Shown: positions 40,753-49,336 of the stretch, in pieces | How the letters are laid out: every line of letters starts with the position of its first letter | Position numbering within the stretch: the first letter of the stretch is position 1 | NCBI GenBank assembly: GCA_005879315.1 | Contig: VBLC01000065.1 | Coordinates: forward strand, 44,055 to 108,054 | Reading direction: 5' to 3' | DNA length: 64,000 bases | Origin: Deltaproteobacteria bacterium | Lineage (GTDB): Bacteria; Myxococcota; Myxococcia; Myxococcales; 40CM-4-68-19 | Made by a program: the position numbers and the translations under genes | The notes under the pieces: model-generated | What the model saw: the letters and a program-made list of their open reading frames with translations, nothing else | Databases searched by the model: none | What the model was told of the DNA's origin: nothing

Positions 40753-40781
40753 ATCTTAATATCAAGAGGCTTGACGTCAAG
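40753..40781 (-). promoter_or_regulatory. marR operon promoter with palindromic operator
   Basis: On the minus strand TTGACG (40780-40775), a 16-base spacer and TAAGAT (40758-40753) make a promoter. The perfect palindrome CTTGACGTCAAG (40770-40781) covers the -35, and an overlapping TCAAG-AGG-CTTGA dyad (40762-40774) covers the spacer. This is the expected position for MarR autorepression. The rest of the gap to 40982 holds no other clear signal. Confidence 0.6.
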
Positions 40782-40982
40782 GTATATCTTGGGGCTCAGG
40801 CAGCAAATTGGCAGCAACGGTGCCTGGTCGGAGCGGCACCACCGGCGCCGGCGCGCGCTCTCTCGGATGGTCCCGGGCCGCGATCTCCGGGCGCTCGTCG
40901 ACAGAAAATGACTTCCTGTCGGATCCGCCGGGCGCCCGCGCCTCCGACTCTCAATACTTCCGCGTCAACAAGGAGGCTCACG

Positions 40983-41321
40983 ATGATGAAGCTCAATCTC
41001 TCGATGGCCGCAGCGCTGGCGCTCACGGCAGTGGCAGCGGGCGCCGCGCGCGCGCAACAAGTCCAGACCGGCTCCGGCTCCGGCGAGTCCTGCGTCCAGT
41101 TCAATGCAGCCGAGGAAGGAAGCCCTGATAGCATCGACTACGCGAACCGGGCGACCAGCACCCGTTCAGCGACGAACGATGAGATCTATGCGGGCGAGAA
41201 AGAAGACCCTGATAGCGTGGATTACGCGAAACGACAGGAGAGCAACGGTGGAGACGGGAACGCGCGCGCATTGTTCGCCTGTGGCGCGCAAACCGCTCCC
41301 GACGACGGTCCCCGCGGCTGA
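40983..41321 (+). CDS. Small secreted protein with PDSxDYAxR repeats
   Basis: A 112-residue exported protein of unknown function. AAGGAGG (40970-40976) precedes the ATG at 40983, and the signal peptide ends AAGAARA before QQ. The mature part is polar and acidic and repeats a short motif: GSPDSIDYANR and EDPDSVDYAKR, about 38 residues apart, with an underlying DNA direct repeat (CCTGATAGC near 41122 and 41206). Two Cys residues (in GESCVQFN and LFACGAQ) flank the repeats and could form a disulfide. No known family recognised. Confidence 0.7.
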   Translation: MMKLNLSMAAALALTAVAAGAARAQQVQTGSGSGESCVQFNAAEEGSPDSIDYANRATSTRSATNDEIYAGEKEDPDSVDYAKRQESNGGDGNARALFACGAQTAPDDGPRG

Positions 41322-41356
41322 CAGCGTCGCTCGGCCTCTCCCGACGCTCAGAGCCG

Positions 41357-41971
41357 TTACGCAACCTTCAAGATCCGGTCGTTGTCAGGGATCCGATCGC
41401 TCGAGTCGGGTTGGTCTTCACCTGGAACCACCAAACCCGTGGAGCCCGCAGTAGACACGACTCGGGCAGGAACCCCAGCGACGACAACGTGGCGAGGAAC
41501 GTCGCGGTTGACGACCGCGTTTGCCCCGACCGCCGAGTCGGTTCCGACAGAGATCGGCCCGAACAGCTTCGCGCCGGGACCGACATAGACGCGATCTCCT
41601 AACCAAGGTACGCCGCGTCGATCTCCTCGTCCGCCGATGCCGATCGTGACGCCTTGCGAAAGATTGCAGTCCAAGCCGACGCGTGCGTCTGAATGGATGA
41701 CGACTCCGAACGTGTGGCGCATGTGGAGGCCGCCGCCAATTGCCGCGCTCACGGGTATCTCGACGCCGCCGACCGCTTGCAGCACGGCGTGCACAGGGGC
41801 GTGCATCAGCCTGACTGCGCGGCGGAGGGGCGTTGGAAGCGACGAAATGGCGCGACCGACGCGATAACTCAAGATGACCCAGGAGGAGATCTCGACGACT
41901 AGATCCGCAGGGCGCGCTCCCATCCGAAGTGCCCGCCGAAGGTCGCGCCGAAGATCTACCAATAGGCCCAT
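41357..41971 (-). CDS. Serine O-acetyltransferase-like hexapeptide transferase
   Basis: A 204-residue left-handed beta-helix acyltransferase. The catalytic region reads GGGLHMRHTFGVVIHSDARVG, followed by hexapeptide repeats (LSQGVTIGIGG, VGPGAKLFGPI) and the usual AVVNRDVPRHVVVAGVPARVV. The N-terminal SATase helical domain is short, as in the compact CysE-like group found in polysaccharide loci. The acceptor could be serine or a sugar; no cys genes are nearby. The C-terminal 25 residues are polar and poorly conserved in character. Confidence 0.85.
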   Translation of the reverse strand: MGLLVDLRRDLRRALRMGARPADLVVEISSWVILSYRVGRAISSLPTPLRRAVRLMHAPVHAVLQAVGGVEIPVSAAIGGGLHMRHTFGVVIHSDARVGLDCNLSQGVTIGIGGRGDRRGVPWLGDRVYVGPGAKLFGPISVGTDSAVGANAVVNRDVPRHVVVAGVPARVVSTAGSTGLVVPGEDQPDSSDRIPDNDRILKVA

Positions 41972-42080
41972 ACGGAGTTCCGCTTTGCTGACTGCCGATC
42001 TATTTGGCGATTGAATGCTTGCATTGCAAGTATGGAATCAGCCGCTCGCGAGCAAGCAAGCGCTCGCTGGGGGAAGGCTC

Positions 42081-42602
42081 TCAGGGCCAAGCGCGCTTTC
42101 CGCCGCGGCGCGCGCGATCCCGGATCAGTAGAGCCGCTCCGACCAGTTCGCCGACGAGGTACACCTTGCTCGATGCTTCGGACGCGAATGCGCGCAGCAA
42201 CGAGGGAATCGAGACTGTCGCGAACGACGGGACGGCGAGCGGCCAGAAGAGCCAGGTGCGCCAGGCGCCATGGCCGAACAATGCATAATCGGTCACGAGG
42301 TCCAGCAGCAAATGCGTCGCCGCGCCATAGGCGAGCGCACGCATCCGTGCCGCTGGCACCAGCGCGGCAGCAAGCGCGAGCAGTCCCGCGAAGAAGACGC
42401 TGTGGCCGAAGAGACGCGCACTCGCGAACAGACCCCCGTTTGCATCGACGGCGCCGGATGAAAGGCGCGCAACGATCCAGATCGGCTTGTCGATCAGGTC
42501 TGGCAGCAGGCATCCCAGCGCGACCCAGCGCCAGGGCAAGCTCGCGCGTACGCGGCCGGGAATGAGGTGGGTGCCGATCCCGACGTGCGCGAACGGAAAC
42601 AA
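42081..42602 (-). CDS. DUF457/YdjM-like membrane metal-dependent hydrolase family protein
   Basis: A 173-residue membrane protein with the family's spaced metal-ligand motifs: FPFAHVGIGTHL at the N-terminus, GCLLPDLIDKP, LFGHSVFF and THLLLDL, separated by hydrophobic helices. The frame is open upstream to a GTG at 42704, but GGAGG (42616-42612) lies 9 bases before a TTG at 42602 where the conserved sequence begins, so TTG is preferred. Activity in this family is not well established. It is separated from the acetyltransferase gene by a 109-base gap with nothing recognisable. Confidence 0.78.
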   Translation of the reverse strand: MFPFAHVGIGTHLIPGRVRASLPWRWVALGCLLPDLIDKPIWIVARLSSGAVDANGGLFASARLFGHSVFFAGLLALAAALVPAARMRALAYGAATHLLLDLVTDYALFGHGAWRTWLFWPLAVPSFATVSIPSLLRAFASEASSKVYLVGELVGAALLIRDRARRGGKRAWP

Positions 42603-42817
42603 GTCGAAGTTCCTCCGGCTGGAATGAGAGTGCGAGGCCCGCCACGGAGCGACAAGAGAGGAAACTCGACTCTGTCGTCTCGATGGCCCGCAACTCATTC
42701 TCACCGAGTGGTTGACGAGGCCTCTCTGGTGGTTACGTTGCTGTCGCTGGAGGTCGTGGCTCGGTCGATGACCTCCCCCGCGCCGACAGAGGCGCCTGTT
42801 CAGCGGGGAGGATTCAG

Positions 42818-43294
42818 ATGTCCATCATTCGGTACGATCCGCTTCGTGAAGCGATGCAGCAGATGCGGCACCAGCTGTTCCACCACCAGCAGTTCGAGCA
42901 GCCCTTCGAAGAGACCGAGAACACAGGCGGCGCCTGGTCGCCGCTCGTCGACGTCTTCGAGAACAGCGAGGGCATCACGCTGAAGGTCGAGTTGCCGGAG
43001 GTCGATGCCAACGATGTCGACATCCAGCTCGAGGGCAACGCGCTGACCATGCGCGGCGAGCGCAAGCTCGAGAACGTCGACCAGCGAGAGGGGTATCACC
43101 GCATCGAGCGGTCCTACGGCAGCTTCGCCAGGAGATTTACGCTCCCTTCGACGGTGGAGACGGGGAACGTGACGGCGCAGAGCCGTGACGGCGTGCTGCG
43201 TATCTTCCTTCCCAAGAAGGCCGAGACGAAGCCGCGTCAGATCAAAGTGCAGGCCGAGTCGAATCTCGGCGCGCAGGGGAAGCAGAAGCAGTAA
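42818..43294 (+). CDS. Hsp20/alpha-crystallin small heat shock protein
   Basis: A 158-residue holdase chaperone. The alpha-crystallin domain spans about residues 40-140 (WSPLVDVFENSEGITLKVEL, GERKLENVDQREGYHRIERS, with the C-terminal signature DGVLRIFLPKK), and the tail contains the IxV-like RQIKVQ. The Gln/His-rich N-terminus is normal for the family. GGGGAGG precedes the ATG. A TTGACG (42712-42717) with TACGTT 16 bases later may be the promoter. It converges on the groEL region and ends at a strong terminator. Confidence 0.95.
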   Translation: MSIIRYDPLREAMQQMRHQLFHHQQFEQPFEETENTGGAWSPLVDVFENSEGITLKVELPEVDANDVDIQLEGNALTMRGERKLENVDQREGYHRIERSYGSFARRFTLPSTVETGNVTAQSRDGVLRIFLPKKAETKPRQIKVQAESNLGAQGKQKQ

Positions 43295-43315
43295 GCCTGC
43301 GACAGAAGGTCAGGA

Positions 43316-43346
43316 GAGCGGGGCCCGTGCGGCCCCGCTCGTTTTT
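43316..43346 (+). terminator. Intrinsic terminator of hsp20
   Basis: GAGCGGGGCC (43316-43325), loop CGTGC and GGCCCCGCTC (43331-43340) form a perfect 10-bp stem, followed by G and TTTTT (43342-43346). Confidence 0.9.
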
Positions 43347-43358
43347 CGCTTCCCCCGC

Positions 43359-43628
43359 TTATGCCTTCCACCCGATCTCGGATCGGAACGCGTCCCAGGC
43401 CTTCTCCAGCCCGACCCTCAGGTCCGCTACGCCTTCCGTGCCCGCGGTTCGCAGCAGCTCGCTGCGGCGGCTCACTTCGGCATATCGAGCCTCGAAGTTC
43501 ATCAGCTTCCTCCGGCGGGCCAATGCCGAGAAGGCCGGCGCCGGAGAGCGCATCGACAGGGCGAGCTTGTCGAGCCTGACCTTCCCTTCGCGGAGCAGCG
43601 CTTCGTTGGTTGTCATGTAAAGATCCAT
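43359..43628 (-). CDS. Small helical protein coupled to groEL
   Basis: An 89-residue basic, predicted mostly helical protein with no recognised family. It starts 2 bases after the groEL stop (an overlapping GTG two codons upstream is also possible), and AAGGGA near the end of groEL serves as its ribosome-binding site, so it is cotranslated with the chaperonin. Notable segments are EGKVRLDKLALSMRSPAPAF and ADLRVGLEKAWDAFRSEIG. It has no signal peptide, Cys or metal motif. An accessory or regulator of this chaperonin, or an unrelated passenger, are both possible. Confidence 0.7.
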   Translation of the reverse strand: MDLYMTTNEALLREGKVRLDKLALSMRSPAPAFSALARRRKLMNFEARYAEVSRRSELLRTAGTEGVADLRVGLEKAWDAFRSEIGWKA

Positions 43629-43630
43629 GC

Positions 43631-45349
<1,719 letters not shown>

Positions 45350-45425
45350 CTATAACCGAATCGGCTGCGCGATGCTTGTGAATGTCGGCGACGCGCGATG
45401 CTATTCCCTGTTACACCTATGGTGC

Positions 45426-45659
45426 ATGGGCGCGCGATACGAGCAGTACCGGTGGTGGCTCCTGGACGGGGATCTCGACATCGTCTCGGACGGCAAGATC
45501 GCGGGTGCGTCGCTGCCCGCCGCTCTCGCCGACCTGAGCCGGGAGATCGACCGGCTGGGCGACCGTGGACACCATCCGACCAACCAACCCTACAGGCTCA
45601 TCGTCTACAAGGGCGCCGCCGTGGTCGCGGTGCGGCCCGCCACGCTCGGCATCTGCTGA
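45426..45659 (+). CDS. Small hypothetical protein
   Basis: A 77-residue protein starting MGARYEQYRWWLLDGDLDIV; an ATG at 45372 would add 18 residues that look less coding. It has a mixed alpha/beta character (LPAALADLSREIDRLG, then PYRLIVYKGAAVVAV) and no known motif. It is isolated between divergent groEL and convergent dksA-like genes. Confidence that it is expressed is moderate. Confidence 0.5.
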   Translation: MGARYEQYRWWLLDGDLDIVSDGKIAGASLPAALADLSREIDRLGDRGHHPTNQPYRLIVYKGAAVVAVRPATLGIC

Positions 45660-45663
45660 AGTC

Positions 45664-45972
45664 TCAAGAGATCCATCGCCCCGCGTGAACAGGGCACGTC
45701 GCCAGCCACGGCTGCTGCTGGAGCGCGGCGCGATCGAGATCCACGCCGCACGTCTGGCAGCGTCCGTAGGCGTCGGTGTCGAACATCTTGATGGCGCGAT
45801 CGATCTGATCGAGGAAGCTTCGCAACCGCAGCTCCGGATCCTGGCCCAGGACGAACGGCACCGGCAGCGAGGCGAGATCCACCTCTTTACCGGAGAGCAC
45901 TGCCTCGAGCATGTCGGCCACGTCCTGGCCCTTGTGCAGCAGGGCGGATTTCCAGGCGGGATCGGCGATCAT
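45664..45972 (-). CDS. DksA/TraR-family zinc-finger protein
   Basis: A 102-residue protein with the C-terminal DksA/TraR finger: YGRCQTCGVDLDRAAL then PWLATCPVH. Metal ligands are Cys72, Cys75, Cys93 and, where the fourth Cys usually stands, His96 (C-x2-C-x17-C-x2-H). The N-terminal part is short for the DksA coiled coil, closer to TraR-like or YteA-like members. It probably binds the RNA polymerase secondary channel. Divergent from the MEDS-PAS kinase across a 202-base gap with no distinct promoter motif. Confidence 0.85.
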   Translation of the reverse strand: MIADPAWKSALLHKGQDVADMLEAVLSGKEVDLASLPVPFVLGQDPELRLRSFLDQIDRAIKMFDTDAYGRCQTCGVDLDRAALQQQPWLATCPVHAGRWIS

Positions 45973-46174
45973 CGGGAGTCCTCGGGGCTGCGGACATCGT
46001 AGCGCTCCGCCGAGCCGTTCGCCCCTGCTTGGCACCAGCCGTGCAACGCGCACGCCAGTCTGCGCTCCGATCTGTTGCGTCCGACACTGCCCGCGTCCGT
46101 TCGGGATTGCCCCCAAGTCGCAGCGCCCGTTAGTAGACTCCGGTCGCGGCGAACCTCGTCGCGGGAGAGGTCGC

Positions 46175-48061
46175 ATGACCGACGAAGCGACGACCTTGCG
46201 ATTGGTCTTGCCCGTCCACCGGGAAAGCGAGCCAGCGCTGGCCGAAGCACGGCCCTGGAGCCAAGCGCTCCTCGACAAGCCTGCCGAAGACGATCACATC
46301 GTCCAGTTCTACGAGGACGAGGAGTGCCTTGTCGACGCGGTTGCGCGCTTCGCCGGCGCTGGATTGGCTGTGGAAGAGCCCGTCCTCATCGTCGCGACCG
46401 AGGAACATCGCGCCGCGTTCGCGCAGCGGCTGCAGCGCAACGGCTGCGACGTGGGGGCGGCCGTCGCCTCCGGCCAGCTCGCGCTCATCGACGCGCGCGC
46501 GACCCTCCTGAGCTTCATGGTGGGTGATGAGCCCGATTGGAATCGGTTCCGCGGGGCCATCGGCCCCTTGCTGGACAAGTGCCGCGCAGGCCGGACCAGC
46601 TCGCGCGTCCGCGTCTTTGGCGAGATGGTCGACTTGCTCTGGCGCGGGGGCAACCGACCCGCCGCCGTTCGCCTCGAGGAGCTGTGGAACCAGCTGGCCA
46701 GGCGCCAGTCGTTCACGCTCTTGTGCGCCTACGCGATGGGCAACTTCTACATGCCCGGCGACGGCGAGCTGTTCGACAAAGTGTGCGGCCGCCACTCCCA
46801 CGTCCTGCCCGGCACCGCGGCCTCGGCCTTGGCGCTGCACAACGAGCTCGAGCAACGCAAGCAGTTGGAGGCGGCGCTGCGCGCGACGCTCCGCCGGCGA
46901 ATGGTCGACGCCGGCGCGATGGAGGAGAAGAACGCGCAGGAAGCGGCGCGCTTCCGCCTCCTGGTGGAGAGCGTCGAGGACTACGCCATCTTCATGCTCG
47001 ACGAGCAGGGCCGCGTCGCTTCCTGGAACATCGGCGCCGAGCGCATCAAGGGCTACCGAGCCGAGGAGATCATCGGAGAGCACTTCTCGCGCTTCTATCC
47101 CGAGGAGGACGTGCGCTCCGGCAAGTGCGAGATGGAGCTGGCGACTGCGGCGCGCGAAGGACGCTTCGAGGACGAGGGCTGGCGCGTGCGCAAGGACGGC
47201 TCGACGTTCTGGGCCAACGTGGTGATCAGCCGCATGCTCGACCGCGACGGCAAGCTGCTGGGCTTCGCCAAGGTGACCCGCGACCTCACCCATCGCCGCG
47301 CTCTCGAGGAAGAGCGCATTGCCCGCGCCTCGCTCGAGCGGGCGCTGGGAGAGCAGAAGCGGATCGAGGAGCTGCGCGAGCAGCTGATCGGCGTGGTGGG
47401 CCACGATCTGCGCACGCCGCTCGCCGCCATCGTCATGGGCGCCTCGCTGATGCTCAAGCGCGGCATGATGGTGGACGCGGATGTCAAGGTGGCGGCGCGC
47501 ATCGCTCGCAGCGCGGACCGGATGACGAGGATCATCTCCGAGCTGCTCGACTTCACCCGGGTGCGGCTGGGCGGCGGAATGAGCATCGAGCCAAGACCGG
47601 TAGACCTGGCCGACCTGTGCGCGGACGTGATCGCCGAGGTGGAGGCCGGACATCCGGACCGCTCGGTGGCGTTCGACACTGACGCGGACACTCGAGGCAT
47701 GTGGGACAGAGAGCGGCTCGCGCAGGTGGTCTCCAACCTGATCGGCAACGCCATCCAGCACGGGAAGCCAGATGGCGCCATCCAGGTGCGCCTGCGCGGC
47801 GAGGGCGACAGCGTCCGCCTGGAGGTGCAGAACGAAGGCGCAGCCATTCCGGTCGACCTGCTGCCCTCGATCTTCGATCCCTTCCGGCGAAACCCGCGCG
47901 CCGGGCAGAAGTCGGAGGGACTGGGCCTCGGGCTCTACATCTGCCGCGAGCTGGTCCGCGCCCATGGCGGCGAGATCGCCGTCCAGTCCACTGAGGAGGC
48001 GGGCACCACGTTCACAGTGCGGTTGCCTCGCAAGCGGCCGCCGCCGCTCGAACTGCGCTGA
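46175..48061 (+). CDS. MEDS-PAS sensor histidine kinase (orphan)
   Basis: A 628-residue soluble kinase. Residues about 38-200 are an MEDS-like sensor domain (HIVQFYEDEECLVDAVARFA, ending CAYAMGNFYMPGD), known from methanogen/DcmR-type regulators of C1 metabolism. A PAS domain with PAC follows (about 265-380; YAIFMLDEQGRVASWN, FAKVTRDLTHRR), then HisKA with GHDLRTPL (about 410) and HATPase (about 515-620; NLIGNAIQHG, GLGLGLYI). No receiver is fused and no response regulator gene is adjacent, so its partner is elsewhere. The ATG at 46175 has GGGAGAGG upstream. Confidence 0.9.
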   Translation: MTDEATTLRLVLPVHRESEPALAEARPWSQALLDKPAEDDHIVQFYEDEECLVDAVARFAGAGLAVEEPVLIVATEEHRAAFAQRLQRNGCDVGAAVASGQLALIDARATLLSFMVGDEPDWNRFRGAIGPLLDKCRAGRTSSRVRVFGEMVDLLWRGGNRPAAVRLEELWNQLARRQSFTLLCAYAMGNFYMPGDGELFDKVCGRHSHVLPGTAASALALHNELEQRKQLEAALRATLRRRMVDAGAMEEKNAQEAARFRLLVESVEDYAIFMLDEQGRVASWNIGAERIKGYRAEEIIGEHFSRFYPEEDVRSGKCEMELATAAREGRFEDEGWRVRKDGSTFWANVVISRMLDRDGKLLGFAKVTRDLTHRRALEEERIARASLERALGEQKRIEELREQLIGVVGHDLRTPLAAIVMGASLMLKRGMMVDADVKVAARIARSADRMTRIISELLDFTRVRLGGGMSIEPRPVDLADLCADVIAEVEAGHPDRSVAFDTDADTRGMWDRERLAQVVSNLIGNAIQHGKPDGAIQVRLRGEGDSVRLEVQNEGAAIPVDLLPSIFDPFRRNPRAGQKSEGLGLGLYICRELVRAHGGEIAVQSTEEAGTTFTVRLPRKRPPPLELR

Positions 48062-48095
48062 GGGACTTTTCACCGCGCTGCGAGGGCGACGAGCA

Positions 48096-49076
48096 TCAGC
48101 GCGGCGAGACGGCGATCCCCCACGGCAACTTCCCCGCCGCGACGCGCTTGAGCACGCGTCCGCTCTCGATATCGATCACCGAGACGTCGTTGGAGGGCCC
48201 GTTGGCGCTGTAGAGCTTGTGTCCTTCCGGGCTGAGGCCGAGTCCCCACGGCCGCGCGCCGATCCTCTCGAACGTGCGCAAGACACGCGCCGTCGCCACA
48301 TCGATCAACGCCACCGATCCGCCGCGGCCCGTCGAGACGAAGAGGCGCGAGCCATCTCGCGTCATGGCGAGGCCCATCGGTTTTGTGCCCGCCCCTCCGA
48401 TGTGCACGCGGCCAGCGCGGATGTGCCTGCGCGCGTCGATGATGTCGACGGCCGCGCCCTGCTCGGCGCTGACGAAGGCGCGCGAGCCGTCGGGCGTGAA
48501 GACGACCGCGCGCGGTCTTGCGGCCGTCTTCGTCCGAGCAAGGAGCTTCCAGGAAATCGCGTCGACGACGTCGACTTCGCCGTCTTCCTCGCTGGTGACG
48601 TAGACGAGTGTGCCGTCCGGGCTCACGGTGACGCCTTCAGGCTGCGCGCCGACCTTGACCGTGGCGAGAATGCGCGCTGTCGCGATCTCGACGACGCTCA
48701 GCGCCGAGGCGTCTTCGTTGGAGACGAAGATCAGCTTGCCGTCCCTGCTCAGATCGAAGCTCTCCGGATCGGGCCCGCCAGGGAGCCGGGTCACGGCATT
48801 TCCGCGGGTAAGGTCGACCACCGCGATTCCGTCCTGCGCCCGGTCGGGCGGTGGCAGGTCCTCGTCGCGCATCCCCGGCCCCGCGCGCGGGGAGCCGCTC
48901 ACCGCGACATAGAGCCGTCCGTCGGGCCCGAGCTTGAGCCCGCGCGGACGCTTGCCCACCGCGATGCGCGCGACAGGCTCGTCGTTCTCGAGCACGGCGA
49001 CGTCGTCAGACGCCTCGTTGCTCACGTAGACGCGGTAGCTGTCGACGGCCAGGAGCAACATCAGCGCGGCGATCAT
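48096..49076 (-). CDS. YVTN-family beta-propeller protein
   Basis: A 326-residue exported protein of YVTN repeats: each blade follows PEGVTVSPDGTLVYVTSEED and VDVVDAISWKLLARTKT, about 42 residues apart, seven in all. The first 10 residues form a short, weak signal sequence (MIAALMLLLAVDS). Such propellers are often found with PQQ-dependent dehydrogenases, and here the gene is divergent from one. It may bind a cofactor or partner in the periplasm. The next gene on the plus strand begins after a 260-base gap. Confidence 0.88.
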   Translation of the reverse strand: MIAALMLLLAVDSYRVYVSNEASDDVAVLENDEPVARIAVGKRPRGLKLGPDGRLYVAVSGSPRAGPGMRDEDLPPPDRAQDGIAVVDLTRGNAVTRLPGGPDPESFDLSRDGKLIFVSNEDASALSVVEIATARILATVKVGAQPEGVTVSPDGTLVYVTSEEDGEVDVVDAISWKLLARTKTAARPRAVVFTPDGSRAFVSAEQGAAVDIIDARRHIRAGRVHIGGAGTKPMGLAMTRDGSRLFVSTGRGGSVALIDVATARVLRTFERIGARPWGLGLSPEGHKLYSANGPSNDVSVIDIESGRVLKRVAAGKLPWGIAVSPR

Positions 49077-49336
49077 CGAGGGTCCTTTCTCATTTCAAAC
49101 GGGCGGACGCAATCCGAGGCGACACCGCCGTCTCGTTCACTCACCCGAGGTGCACCGATGGCGCGCGGCGACTTGACTTCGCGCATGGAAGGGCATTTTG
49201 GACGCCCAGGATCGCGCGACCCGCATGAAGGGGAGGGTCGTTTCGGATGTCCGAGCGACAATTCCCAGTCTTCGATCATCTCTGCAGCTGACTCTTCAGC
49301 GGCGGCGCCGCGCGCTCGTTGCAAGGAGATCCAGCC
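49077..49336. other. Divergent intergenic region between propeller and dehydrogenase genes
   Basis: A 260-base gap expected to contain promoters for both genes. A TTGACT (49173-49178) could be a -35, but no matching -10 is found at the right distance. No palindrome, riboswitch-like or sigma-54 element stands out. GCAAGGAG (49321-49328) is the ribosome-binding site of the dehydrogenase. Confidence 0.5.
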
